A stretch of DNA of 64,000 nt from Ceratopteris richardii (lineage: Eukaryota; Streptophyta; Polypodiopsida; Polypodiales; Pteridaceae). Shown here piece after piece: positions 48,176 through 60,676 of the stretch. The stretch spans positions 110,054,793 to 110,118,792 of the forward strand of contig CM035433.1 of assembly GCA_020310875.1 (NCBI GenBank), in the 5' to 3' direction. The stretch's first letter is position 1. The number at the start of each line of letters is the position of its first letter. The notes under the pieces were generated by a model, which saw only the letters and a program-made list of their open reading frames with translations, had not been told where the DNA came from and made no database searches. Made by a program: the position numbers and the translations under genes.

Positions 48176-49207
48176 TGTTGGAGTTTATTGATCTCCAAAG
48201 TATAGCTAGAAGTAGGTGAAACCCAACAGGACCTAGTTGACTTTTTCACAAAATTATATCCACAGACCAGTTTTCTTGCAGAGCAAATTTCTCTTTACTC
48301 ACTTAGAATTTTCCAAAACTGTTTCACACACATAACCTAGACTCTAAGAGCTTTCCAACAAGCTATAGAACACCTCAAATGGATAAATACACAATGAGCT
48401 ATGACCTCTGCAATATGCAGCTTTAATGGAGACCTTGAAACAGAGATGAACCCGAGGACACACAACTTGCAGAGACTACTGCTCTTCATTCACAACTCCA
48501 ATGAATCTTAAACTTTTCACAATACATGTAGACTTTAAGAGCTTTCTAACAAGGCAAAGAACACATGATTTTGGATACATACACAAGGAGATATGACCTC
48601 TGCAAGTTTGAGGTTTAATGGAGACCTTCAGCAGGGGGTAAAACCAGAGACCACACACTACTTGTAGAGAGTACTCCTCTCAGCTCACAAATCCAATGAT
48701 TATGAAAATTTACAGGAAGACATTAGACAGTAAGAGCTTTCAAATGAGCTATCAAACATGTAATTTTAATATATAAGGAGGGAGATACAAGCTCTGCAAT
48801 CTCTGAATACAAAACTACAACAGCATAGAGATACACATATGACTCTCTTGGACATCCCACAAGATCACGAATTTTCTTCTCTTTTTATAGCATGGGAAAC
48901 TAATGTAAAACCTTCTTAATACATCTAAATTCGTGGTAGACACTTGGAGGGAGGTATTACATGACTCAAGTGCTCAAATAAGAAAAGTATTGATGGACTT
49001 TGAGAACTAGCCACATCGACCTTCCACTAGGACACCACTGCAGCTCCCTTGTGAGTCACTAATTTGACTCACCATGTTCTAGAACTCACGTGGAATTTTT
49101 GCTACATTTTATGAATAATATGAGCCTTCTTGAAGTATTTGAAGTCTTCCCAAAGGTATTTACATAATTTGAAACTTGTACCCTACATAAAACAAATGTT
49201 CGCAACA
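48176..49207 (-). mobile_element. 5' LTR of copia G (1032 bp)
   Basis: In plus coordinates it runs from TGTTGGAG to TTCGCAACA, upstream of gag on the coding strand. A TATA-like motif on the minus strand is CTATAAAAAGAG, the complement of CTCTTTTTATAG (48880-48891). Confidence 0.9.
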
Positions 49208-49212
49208 AAAGT
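49208..49212. repeat. Target-site duplication AAAGT (right)
   Basis: Partner of 42736-42740, abutting the outer end of the 5' LTR of copia G. Confidence 0.85.
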
Positions 49213-50204
49213 CACATATGGCAATTTCCTTGTAAAAGCATTTACTTTTATCCTTGTAAAAGTGCATATGTTAATTGCACTTACTCTCACATGGAGTTAG
49301 GAGGAATCAAATCACGAATCACTTGGTAGGTGATTGATGAGAAAGCGAGTCCTAAAGTTTAGGATTCACTTTATGGTAAGAGATTGAATTTGAATTCAAA
49401 CAAATGGCTCCAACTATAGGTATAAAAGATGGATCAAAATCTCGCATGAAATGAGGCCGAACTTGGAGATCATTTAAGAGAGATCTATAGTGCTAAGTGA
49501 GCTCATCCTATAGCTCTATCACTACCCTCACATTGTGCAATTATATATTGCCAATGTCCTTGTAACTCTATGGGATTTAATACATATACATTGATCATAT
49601 CTCACTCTCTCTTCTCTTTCATGATCATCTCAGAACAGTGAACTTCTCAGACATGGTTCTCAGTTCATACTTGATCATTTGATGGGATTTAAAGTGTTAT
49701 GGGTTCATCATACAGTCTATTTTGTTGTTACAAAGTTTCATTCTCATTCCATCATTCAATCTCAAGATATCTTCAAAATGCTACTCACTATTCTGCGTAC
49801 TATGGGAGCCCGAAAATGTTGGGGTGGTCATCTAACTTGCTAAGCAAGATTCTCTGAGTAAACTTGATCATTTGAAGTGAAATAACTTATGAATGTAGCT
49901 ATCTAAGTCAATTAGATACTCCCAAAAGGAAGTTGATCAATTACTAGCAGATTAAGAACACTGTTCATTTTATTGGGCATGTGTAGAAACCAAAATAGCA
50001 AGTTTTAGCTCATAGTTGAATCCCTTACTCATCTATTTTGATACATTGATTAGAGGATCATCCTCCAAAGCACTTAGGTGATTATTTGTGGTTCTTGGAA
50101 GGCTCAAGTAGTCTACTTTACATTCCTCAACTTGTTCTTGGCTAGTGTGAAGCAGGGATTTGCAGCACCACTTCATCTCTGGAATCTATCCACCATCTCC
50201 TCCA
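49213..50204 (+). mobile_element. 5' LTR of copia I, right part
   Basis: This is the continuation of 42671-42740 once copia G and one AAAGT are removed, giving an LTR of about 1060 bp that ends TCTCCTCCA, four bases before a copia primer-binding site. TATAAAAG at 49421-49428 is a plausible promoter. The corresponding 3' LTR was not found. Confidence 0.65.
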
Positions 50205-50208
50205 ATAG

Positions 50209-50220
50209 TGGTATCAGCGT
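50209..50220 (+). other. Primer-binding site of copia I
   Basis: TGGTATCAGCGT matches the first nine bases of the copia site and lies just ahead of gag. Confidence 0.65.
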
Positions 50221-50234
50221 CCCATCAAAGCAAA

Positions 50235-51560
50235 ATGGGAGATCGATTTCCATCATTCATTGGAAAATTGAGCACGGGTGACGATCCAGCATGGTCACTA
50301 AGGATGAAGGCTTATCTCCAAGAAAGAAGCTTGTATGGATACATCTCTGGAGATGAAGAAATGCCAATATTCAGAAGCAAACATCAACCCACAAGAGAGG
50401 AGCAAGAAAGACTAGCTACATGATGTGCAAAAGATGCTCTAGCTATGTCTTATATACTTAACTCAATATCTGATTTCTTATTACCTCATATTGGGAATTG
50501 CAAGACCTCCCAAGCGTCTTGGGAAGTACTCTCTTCATACTTCTCATCAAATAGAAGAGCTAGGAAGAACCAGCTTTAGATGGAACTCACAACCTTGAAG
50601 AAGCAACCAAAGCAAAGTGTAGCTGACTATGTGACCAGGATGAAGGATGTAGTTGATCAACTTGGGAGAATTGGAGAAGAAATAGAAGAGGAGCAGATAT
50701 TAAGGTAGCTAAATGGCATCAAGGGAGATGAAAAGTGGAAATCCTTTACTACAACAATGGACCTATATATGGACATGCAGATACCTGACCTCAACACATG
50801 GATGGGACAACTCTTCACACATGAGACAAATCTTAACAAGACTGAAGATAACTCCAGAGTAATCAATCTTCTGCCCTTTACATAGATACAAATAAGAGTA
50901 AAGATAAAGGAAAAGCTAAAAGGAATGAAGAAGAGGCAAGTACCTCTCAAGTGAACTTCACATGTAGAGGAACATGTACTCGAGGAAGGGGCAGAGGAGG
51001 AAAACAAGGCAGAGGGAGATCCTACAACTCTTCACCTTGCAACATTTGTGGTTTGACCAATCATACCACAGATGCATGCTTCAAAAACACCAAGAATGAG
51101 AGAGGAAGAGGCTTCCACTAAGGAGGCTATGGACAATCCAGAGGCAAGTTCAATAATGGAGGAAGCAATTACCATCATAACTACAACCAAGGCTACAACA
51201 ACAACTATCAAGGAGGCTTCAAAGGTAGAAAAGACTACAACAACTATATAGAAGACCAAGAGGATTCCCGATTGATCATGAACATGACATCCAGGCAAGG
51301 TAAAGATGATAAGCATCTATTCTATATTGATTTGGGTTGCTCCAATCATGTAGCAAGCAATGCACCATTGTTATCTGACCTTGAAGAACCTAAAGGGAAG
51401 CATGAAGTGAAAACAGGTGATGACACTAGACACACAATAAAGAAGATTGGAAATGTTAAAGCATCTGATGGTAACATGAACCTCTTAAGTAAGGTATTGT
51501 ATGTGCCAACCATAGCAAAAAACCTTATCAGTGCTGGGTAGATTGTTGACAAGGGCAAGA
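50235..51560 (+). pseudogene. Copia I gag and protease
   Basis: Gag starts at ATG 50235 (MGDRFPSFIGKLSTGDDPAW, then SLRMKAYLQ). It is interrupted by stops near 50421, 50576 and 50706 and by a frameshift near 50860. The zinc knuckle CNICGLTNHTTDAC is at about 51037-51078. Protease reads FYIDLGCSNHV near 51322, with the catalytic D-S-G changed to D-L-G. The frame runs to AKNLISAG at 51541, and integrase, which should follow, is missing. Confidence 0.8.
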
Positions 51561-53300
51561 CAAAATTCAATCAATTGGAAGACATTCCAGATTCATCCAA
51601 TCAAGCACTTCAAAGATCTCAAAGGGAGTAAAACCCATAAGGTATGGCTATGACACATCACTAGTCACCAAGCATTCTATATACATGGCTACAGATTCTA
51701 TGTGGGAGGAGCCTTCTTCATTTGAAGAAGCCAATAAGAAGGAAGAATGGAGAGAAGCTATGTAGGGAGAAATTCAAGCACTTCAAGAAAACAACACTTG
51801 GGATTTGGTCCCCAAGAAACCAAGCATGAAAATAATAGGATCCACATGGATTTACAAAGTAAAGAAGAATTTAGATGGTTCAATCAACAAGTATAAAGCA
51901 AGGCTAGGAGCAAAGGGGTTTGCTCAAACTCATGGAGTAGATTATGAGGAGAACTTATCACTTGTGGCTAAGATGCCAACAGTCATAGTTTTAATAAGTA
52001 TTGTTGCTTCAAAGAATTGGAACTTGTATCAATTAGATGTTAAAAATGCATTCCTTAATGGATGGATCTCTGAAGAGGTCTACCTGGCTCAACCGCTAGG
52101 ATATGAAGACAAGGACAAACCATATTATGTATGCAAATTAAGGAAAGCACTATATGGATTAAAGCAAGATCTTAGAGCTTGGAACCATAGGCTCCTCACA
52201 TATTTGCAGGACCAATGTTGTGTTGCTAGCAAAGCAGATTCTTCTTTGTTCATTAAGAAGACTAACTCAGAAGTTATTTATATATGTGTTTATGTGGATT
52301 GCATTTAAATCATTACAGGAATTTATGCAAATGGCATCAAGCAAATCAAAGCTCAGATAATGGAAGAGTTTAAAATCAATGACCTTGGATTGTTAACATA
52401 TTTTCTTGGATTAGAACTTGTACATTAAGATTCTAGAGTATTTATTACTCGAAGGAAGTAAACTCATGATATGTTGGTTAAATTCAAGAAGAAGAACACT
52501 AAAGTTGTAGGAACAGCCATGGAATTGAATCACAATCTTAGTTCTCATGAGGGAAAACTACTTGAAGGCATTAGATGTTATCAAAGGCTTGTTGGGAGTC
52601 TCAACTATGCAACCCTAACAAGTTTGGACATATGCTATGGAATAAGTACATGAAGTCAATTTATGCATACACCAACAAAACCTCACATGGAACCTGCCAA
52701 GAGGATCTTAAAGTATCTAAAGGGTACCATATATGAAGGGCTATTTTATCCATTCACATCTGACTTGGATATCAAGCTATACCCAGATGCGGATTGGGCT
52801 AGCTCAAAAGATGATAGGAGGAGCACTTCTGGCTACTTACCTTTTGCAGGTTCAAAATTGATTTCATGTTCATCAAAGAAACAACAAACTGTGGCATTAT
52901 CATCAACTAAAGCTTAATATAGAGGACTAGAAAATGCAACACAAGAAGCAATGTGGTGAAAGCTACTCTACTAAGAATTGGGGATACACACCTACACTCC
53001 AATGATCTTTGGAGATAACACTAGCTCACTTCATTTAGTTGCTAATCCTATATACCATGCAAGGACTAAGCACATTCAAGTGCACTATCACTATGTGAGA
53101 GAGAAGTTACTTAGCAAGGATATCCAATTGTCTTATGTGTCTACAAATCTACAATGTGTAGAGCTCAGATAAAGTGGATATATAGTTCTTAAAATTTGAA
53201 TCTTTAGTCCAAAGGTTCAAAGCGTTGCATTACATTATGTGCCTTTTTCATATTCTCCAAGATTTTAGTTATGCTTTAAATTTTGAAATGAGGAACACAC
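51561..53300 (+). pseudogene. Copia I RT and RNase H (integrase deleted)
   Basis: Sequence jumps from protease to the linker before RT (IPDSSNQALQRSQRE near 51577-51625) without integrase. RT starts NTWDLVPKKPSMKIIGSTW near 51796 and includes YQLDVKNAFLNGWISEEVY and LYGLKQDLRAWNHRL. The active site reads YVDCI at about 52291-52305 in place of YVDDI. RNase H has ADWASSKDDRRSTSGYLPF, FGDNTSSLHLVANPIYHART and a VHYHYVREKLL block near 53075. A frameshift precedes the C-terminal FLKFESLVQRFKALHY (53190-53240). Several stops occur. No 3' LTR is recognisable before repeat R copy 2. Confidence 0.82.
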
Positions 53301-53441
53301 ATATCATATGACCCCCGTTTTATCCCCCATATTCTAAGGGTTATACATCAAAGATTAGAGCTCTTAACTTCATAGTCTAAGGTCCAATGTTTTATCACTA
53401 CAACATATATCCACAACACACCTCTCCAAATGTTTCTGATG

Positions 53442-54490
<1,049 letters not shown>

Positions 54491-55499
54491 TGGTGTGAGA
54501 GTTAGATAGATAATACTAAGATGCCACAAGTGAATTTGGTGGCATATACCCATGCATTGTTGACAATTGCATTCATAGTAGAGATGTGACAAAGAAATCC
54601 ACAAGCCATCGCCATTCTTGTGAATGTGAGCGATGATCTCTTAGCAGGCTTTCAAGCTCTAAGCTTCCTGTGAATAACCAAGAGAGACTAAGACATTTTG
54701 CGATCGGATTGCATAGATGAAGCCATCATAGACCTTGCCAAAGACATGGAATGAATCTAGAAGGTGGACATCCCCATCATCATGAATGTTGTAGTTCAAC
54801 TGGTCTACTAATAGATTGGAGGGAAGACCCTAAAGCTTCACGTTTCCATTGATGTTATTATAAAGGGGAATGAACTGCTCCTCATCAATGGTTTCTCCTA
54901 TCTTAGTGGTCGCTCTTATCACTAGCAATTGGGCAGAGACTCCAATTTAGATTGTTGTAAGGCCAAGTTCGTGCACAAGTTTGGAAATCTCATAATTGCT
55001 CACAACTCTCAAGAGGTGATGGGTACTTTGCACATATGACATTTTCTTGACATAACCTGCTCAAGACCAACCTTGTCAACTTCAGAGCACCTTAATAGAC
55101 TCCCTAAAGTTTCCAAGTTATGCATTTAGACAGCCATAGTATCTTCAACCTTCAGTCAAAAATTCTATGTCACAACAAAAAAGTTATGAATGCAAAGAGG
55201 CTTGAATAACTTCCTATTTATGGAAGAAAAGTTCTTAGTATTTTCTTAGTACTTACAACCAAGTACCAATTGACTTGAGAGATTTTGCACACTTTTAAAT
55301 GAAGTGTTAATCAAATTGTACCAAGTTATTTCATGAATTTAGATTAATTACACTCAAAGCAATGTGTAAATAAAGTCTAAGGATTTTTAGGAGGAAGATG
55401 GTACACAAAACATGTCACATAGATTTGCTCATATCTCTCGATTTATGTATCAAATGTTTATTAAATGTTGTAGAAATGCTTAGCACAGCCATTTCTTAG
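54491..55499 (+). other. Unidentified degenerate interior after repeat R copy 2
   Basis: Begins with ATGCCACAAGTGAATTTGGT (54521) and a frame giving MPQVNLVAYTHALLTIAF, then a stop. Later pieces such as DEAIIDLAKDME and KLHVSIDVIIKGNELLLING (54840-54900) look protein-like but match no family I recognise. If repeat R is an LTR, this could be a decayed gag leader. The remainder to 55499 is AT-rich without motifs. Confidence 0.3.
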
Positions 55500-56054
55500 T
55501 GCTTCAATTGATGGATTTGACAATGAGTACTCAAATATAGAGGAGTGACTTAGGGAACTTGACAAGGTTACTCAACGTACTCTAATAGACAACAAGGATT
55601 CACCAATCAATGAGAATAAAGTATAGAAAGTATTGTTAATGGAGATATTAAAGAAAGAGAGTGTGAAAGACTTATCTAGCTTGAGGTAATACACTTCTCA
55701 TGCAAATGAGTGTGATGATGAGCTCTAATCTCTGTGTTATTGCACGAATAAAAGCAGAGTGTATTTCTACACTTTTTTTACTTGATGTTTGCTGAAGATT
55801 CCACCTAAAAGTGATCCTCAATTTCAGGTGATGATTTAGGATTTGAATTCAAAATAAGGCATGGGCTTTTGCCTGCCACTAAACCATGAAATTATCTACA
55901 TTCTTTATGTTTTCTTTGACTGAGATAAGTTAAACATTTAGCCTTTGAAATCCCCAACTTATATACTACAAAGGATTTACATTTATACGTCATAAACTAA
56001 GAGAAGTCCAATGTGCATTTAACCAAGCACTTAGGCTTGCTACATGCACCAACA
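55500..56054 (-). mobile_element. 3' LTR of copia J (outer end not located)
   Basis: On the minus strand TGTTGGTGCATGTAGC starts at 56054 directly after a purine-rich GAGAGAGAGAGT tract (56055-56066). TATA-like GTATATAAGTTGG occurs near 55955-55967. The opening resembles the LTR of copia I. The far boundary could lie anywhere from about 55000 to 55500. Confidence 0.5.
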
Positions 56055-57385
56055 ACTCTCTCTCTCAAGCTTAAGATGCTTCATTCTTCAATCCTTTAGT
56101 ACTTCCTACAGTCCAATCATAGTGTTAATCCTATTTAACTTTACTCCATCAAATGCCTTGGTCATTATACCTACACATTACTCTTGAGTGGATACATATG
56201 AGAGCTCAATTTCCTGGCTTGTGATTATTCCCTAACATAGTGATAATGGACCTCTATGTGTTTGTCCCTAGCATGATAGATTGTATTTGCTACATGATGA
56301 AGTGAGCTTATGTCATCTCCAAAAATATGAGGAGTAGAAGATTTGAGACCTAAATCAATGTATAAGGTCTTGATCCACATTGCTTCCTGAATTGCATTGG
56401 CTAATCCTCTGTATTCAATTTCAATTGAAGAAAGTGCAATAGTAGGTTGCTTCTTTGATGACCATGAAATGAGCTTTGTACCTACAAAAGTAAGATATCT
56501 ACACATATTTCATCTACCACCTTTAGAACCTACCCAATATTCATTAGAGTAGAGCTTCATATTAAATGTATAAGGATAATATAGACATTCATTAATGGTG
56601 GCCTTAAACTTTTGATGGTTTCTTGAGAGAGTTATGCTACATCTCTCAACTCCTATAACTTAGTCTTTCCTTTGGACTTCCATGAGTTAATTTCTCTTCT
56701 TGGAGTCTTCTAATCATCTTTAGAAACACTTGATGCTTCAACTATGTGTGCATTCTTGCTTGAGAGAGAGAGAGAGAGAAAGTTTACAAGTCTTATTCTA
56801 GATCACATGGTAGCTTGATCTTCTTGCAATTGGCTTCAAACCATGATTTGTTCTCATCAAACACAAGCTCCGGACTTACTAAAAAGCCTTTATTTCTAGG
56901 ATTGTATAGTCTATAACCTTTGTGATTAAGGTCATGGCATATAAACACACACTTCTCTACCTTAGGGTTAAATTTACCTCTCAATTGTGAAGGAATGTGT
57001 GCATATGCACCACATACAAAGATCCTACAATGGTCCAAGATGGGTCTTCTTTCATTCCTACCTTCATATGGATTCATACCATCCAATGCCTTTGAGGGTA
57101 ATCAATATATCAAATATGTGGTAGTGGATACTTCCTCTGCCTATAAATAGTTCGGTAGCTTCTTTTAATTCAACATGGACCTTGCTGCCTCCACAGGTCC
57201 TATTTCTTCTCTCTCACACTCCATTGTACTCAGGATTGTATTTCTTAGTAATTTCCCTGTTGATTCCTCCATCTTGGAGATAGGAGACAAACTGATGGGA
57301 GAAGTATTCCAATATCAAAACTCCCCATGTAAATGCCCAAGGAGGCATGCCCAATGTGGCATTCAACTGTGTAACAACTAATATT
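56055..57385 (-). pseudogene. Copia J remnant: integrase end and RNase H
   Basis: On the minus strand from 57385 down: integrase core (QDGGINREITKKYNPEYNGV near 57240-57300), the NPYEGRNERRPILDHCRIF block (57020-57075) and PSQLRGKFNPKVEKCVF, then a linker with FDENKSWFEANCKKI. RT is almost wholly deleted: the next motif (GSKGGR, then YLTFVGTKLISWSSKKQPTI at 56450-56506) is RNase H, followed by FGDDISSLHHVANTIYHARD and VHYHYVRE (56225-56330). RNase H motifs are very like those of copia I, so both probably belong to one family. It is cut at its 5' side where repeat R copy 3 begins. Confidence 0.75.
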
Positions 57386-57387
57386 TT

Positions 57388-57740
57388 CTAATGGTTGGAT
57401 TTCTAACCTCTTTTTTCATTGACACTTTTGTGAGTGATAATTGTCGGCCTGTGCTCTGTCAGATAACTAACTCTGTCATCCATTAGAACCTTTTGTCAAA
57501 CTTTTTCGGAAAACCTTATTATCAACGCCAAAAAGCTTTAACATGTGCAATCCCCAAGGCCATGCTCTCTCTATATATATTGAACATTTTATCAATTGGA
57601 TAAGGTGAACCTTTAACCATCGTTATCTGCGTAAGGAGTTTCTTCCCTCTCTATATGTGCATACGCATCCTTACGAGTCTTCCCTATTGTCTGATGAAGC
57701 TGCCATAACCATGATTCTCTATGCCTGAACATTTACAACA
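57388..57740 (+). repeat. Dispersed LTR-like repeat R, copy 3 (5' truncated)
   Basis: Starts within the family at CTAACCTCTTTTTTCATTGAC and keeps the GAACCTTTTGTCAAAC, CCAAGGCCATGCTCTCTCTA, TTTTATCAATTGG and GAACATTTACA blocks. The microsatellite is reduced to CTCTCTCTATATATAT. No primer-binding site follows. Confidence 0.65.
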
Positions 57741-58083
57741 TCGATGTGCCAATCCTGAAAAGACATGAACCATAAATCATAAGATTAATGCTTATGTTTC
57801 ATTAGTCATAATTGAAAATCTCATTTCTAAACTAAAATAAATATTTAAAGGAAACCTTCTGTAATACACTGTTTCTATCAAGCAAGCACGTTGTCTCTAT
57901 CAGTTAAGCAAGTGCAATGGAAGACTCTTTTTCGTTTCACCGTTTCTTGTTCCCCGCTCTAATGCATATCAGAAAGGGCAACATGATAAAAATAAAAGAC
58001 GTGGAGAGAAGCTCAGGAAAGGATCCTGCACTTTATCCAACCTTGACTGAGAAATCTCTCTATCTCTAACGGACAGCGTGTTC
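57741..58083. other. Unassigned spacer
   Basis: Nothing recognisable. Its right end is the target of the LINE insertion. Confidence 0.6.
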
Positions 58084-58093
58084 CATTGCTACA
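58084..58093. repeat. LINE target-site duplication CATTGCTACA
   Basis: Matches CATTGCCACA at 60667-60676 at 9 of 10 bases. One copy follows the poly(A) end and the other precedes the truncated 5' end. Confidence 0.65.
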
Positions 58094-60666
58094 TTTTTTT
58101 TCTTTTCAAAAGGAAGTTTGGCCTTGGCCTATTCTCCTGGACTTTAATTAAAATAAAGAAGAAAAGTTACAAGTGAATGGCACTAGTACCCATGGGACTC
58201 CCAAATTCCACAATGCAGGGGAAGAGTACGGTAAGCTAGAGGGCATTACAAATGAAGTGGACAAATCTATCATCTCCCTCATGTGGGACCCATTTGGGTT
58301 TCAACTTGTTATTTTCGAGGAGATAAATATAGTGATGTCCAAACGGTGGAGATCTCTTATCTCGGGATATTCATTTACCTAGAAAAAACAAGGATTTCTC
58401 AATCGACGATTCCTTTGGAGTTTGGCCAAAATTGACAGCACAACGCTCCCTCCAAATCTTTCAAAGAGTTTCACCCCTGATGGCATTCCACACCCTTGCT
58501 GAGCAGCCAACCGCCTCACCCAACAACGCCTATTGCCAATTGATTTGGTTCATGAGTCTCAATACCCGCGTCAAGTGATGCCAAATAACACGGGACTTGG
58601 GGCAATCGAAGAAAAGATGAACTAAATCTTCGATGCATCGATGGCAACGCTTGCACCATGGAAGCACACCACAAATTTTGTTAGCCTTTGCATTGGACCA
58701 GACAACCTTATGCAAGATCTTCCACATGAGAACATACTTTTTGATCTCAATTAGGGGGTGTCAAATAGACGCGAACTTTAGTTCCCATCGAAGTTTGGTC
58801 CAAGAAAGGCACCACTTCTTGTTAAGGGCATGATGAACATCTAAGTTCTCTTTGAAGTTGGGGATTCTATATAGTTTCTTACCATTGCTCCATTTGAGGC
58901 CCTCTAGGCAAGGAAGATCTTGTTCACAGAGAAGGCGGGTAGTTGCACGGTCCCATGCTAAACACTTGCCTTCAAGAAGAGTCCTTTCTTCGAGGGTAAC
59001 TCTATGTCTTCGGTCTAAGTCTTCGAACCTGATCCACTGGCCAGTCTCTTGTTTCCAGAGCTGTTTCAACTATTTGAATCCCTTGTTCCAAAGCCGCTTA
59101 GCAGTTTCAAGGTTCCAAGACTCCACCCCCCTAATGCCGATGATCGAGAACCAGATAGAGTCATTTTGTCTCATCCCAGCTACCCACTTCCACTCATCAC
59201 TGATTCTGATGAATTGTTTGGCCTTGTTCCAACTCTTCCATAAGGAACACAATAGGCTAGAGCCATTAGGGGACACGGGGTGGGGAGAGAACAAAAGCGT
59301 GAGGATCCCTATGTCCTTCCAACCAGGATGGCCAACTAAGGTGAGGTCATTCATATTTCTAAAGATCAATTCAGCCCAAGAGTACTCACTATTACTCCAA
59401 GCCTTGATAAACCACTTTGTCACCAACTTATCAGCCAACCCTGTGATATCCAGAATACCTAAGCCCCCCGAGACTTTCGGGCTAATGCATGTTTCCCATT
59501 TGATTTTGGGAATCCCCTTCCTGTTGGCTTCGCCAGTCCAAAGGAAGTTTCTGCAAATTCTTTCCACTTTGGCCAACTCTTTCTCCTTAGGTCTCCAACA
59601 CGAGATAAAGTAAATAGTCATAGAAAGCATAAATATATTAACTACCATTGCACGCCCTACCAAGTTAATTTGTATACCTTTCCAATGATTTAGTTCTAGA
59701 TTGGATAGCACCCAGTTCCACCGTTGGTCCATTGAGATGTCGAAGCCCATCGGAATACCAAGCAGATGGAAGACTTGACCTCTGGGGATAGCTTGGCACC
59801 CCTGATCTAACAACAATTGGGGTGGAGGCCCACGGATTGCTCTGAAAGCAGTTTTAGCATGGTTGATTTTTGAACCTGACACCACACAAAAGGTGTCAAA
59901 GAAACTCTAGAACACCTCAATGTTGTTCATATAATTATGTACAAAGGCATTCATGTCATTAGCAAAGAGTCTCACAATCATTTGGCCATGACCAAGAGGT
60001 AGGGAAAGACCCTTGAGATTGCTAGCATCCATGTGATGCTTTAGTAGGCAACTGAGGCCATCCGAGGTGATAGCGAAGAGTATTGGAGCCAGAGGTCAAC
60101 CTTGCTTGATAGATCTTTTTAAATGTATGGGCTCAGAGAGCTTACCGTTGATATTTATGCTCATTGAAGCATTTTCGAGAAGAGTGGAAACCATCTTCGT
60201 GAACTTTTGGCTGCATCCAAGGTCTTTCATTGATTGAAGAATACAGTCCCATTCCAATCTATTATACGCTTTGTCGAAGTCGATCTTAATGAATACCAGA
60301 TCTTGTGCAAACTCCTCAGCAAATCCAAGGCCTTCCCAAATATCGAAAATTGCTTCAATTATAGATCTACCTTTGATAAAACCTTTCTGGTCCTCACAAA
60401 GCCATGACTTTAAATGACAAGAGATTCTGTTGGCGATAACTTTGGCAATTATCTTGTATCCGGTTTGAAGCATGGTAATCGGCCGCCAGTTTTCAATTTT
60501 GTTCTTATCTCCCCTTTTGTGAATTAACTTGATGACACATTATTAAGATACTTAGGGAGGGCATCGAAGGAGAGAGCCTCTTGCCACACCAAACGCAGCC
60601 GTGGCCCCCAGGTGCTTGAAGGACTTGAAAAACTCATTGGTGAGGCCATCACGACCGGACTTTTTG
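58094..60666 (-). mobile_element. 5'-truncated L1-like LINE
   Basis: A 2.57-kb minus-strand insertion bounded by a T-rich run at 58094-58106 (poly(A) tail on the minus strand) and an abrupt 5' end near 60666. It carries the 3' part of ORF2 from within RT, a 3' untranslated region and a near-perfect 10-bp target duplication. 5' truncation, a poly(A) tail and a variable duplication are the signature of target-primed reverse transcription. Confidence 0.8.
58525..60664 (-). pseudogene. LINE ORF2: RT and zf-RVT C-terminus
   Basis: Minus strand: the RT opening GLTNEFFKSF (60630-60650), KLIHKRGDKNKIENWRPITM (about 60470-60530), then YKIIAKVIANRISCHL, QKGFIKGRSIIEAIFDIWEG and IDFDKAYNRLEW (60260-60290). 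QG-stop-PLAPILF follows near 60095. The active-site motif reads LFANDM near 59957-59975, in place of the usual FADDM. The segment at 59070-59885 is open and contains HLLGIPMGFD, KGIQINLVGRAMVVN, NFLWTGEANRKGIPKIKWE and GGLGI. After a stop, a further open segment leads to the zf-RVT finger (WCKRCHRCIEDLVHLFFDC, 58600-58660). APE endonuclease and ORF1 are absent through truncation. Confidence 0.85.
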
Positions 60667-60676
60667 CATTGCCACA
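60667..60676. repeat. LINE target-site duplication CATTGCCACA
   Basis: Partner of 58084-58093, with one mismatch (T/C). Confidence 0.65.

Larger units (their letters stand above)
42741..49207 (-). mobile_element. Complete Ty1/copia element G (6467 bp)
   Basis: Two LTRs of about 1033 bp with TG...CA ends, an AAAGT target duplication, primer-binding site, polypurine tract and a nearly complete gag-pol define a full-length copia on the minus strand. The LTRs differ at roughly 45-50 sites by eye (about 4-5%), so insertion is old compared with the gypsy element. It lies inside the 5' LTR of copia I. Coding damage is limited to one stop, one frameshift and a small RNase H deletion. Confidence 0.93.

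Noticed and set aside
49213-50050. Separate solo LTR unrelated to copia I
   Set aside because: Removing copia G joins it to 42671-42740, and it ends four bases before the primer-binding site of copia I, so it is that element's 5' LTR.
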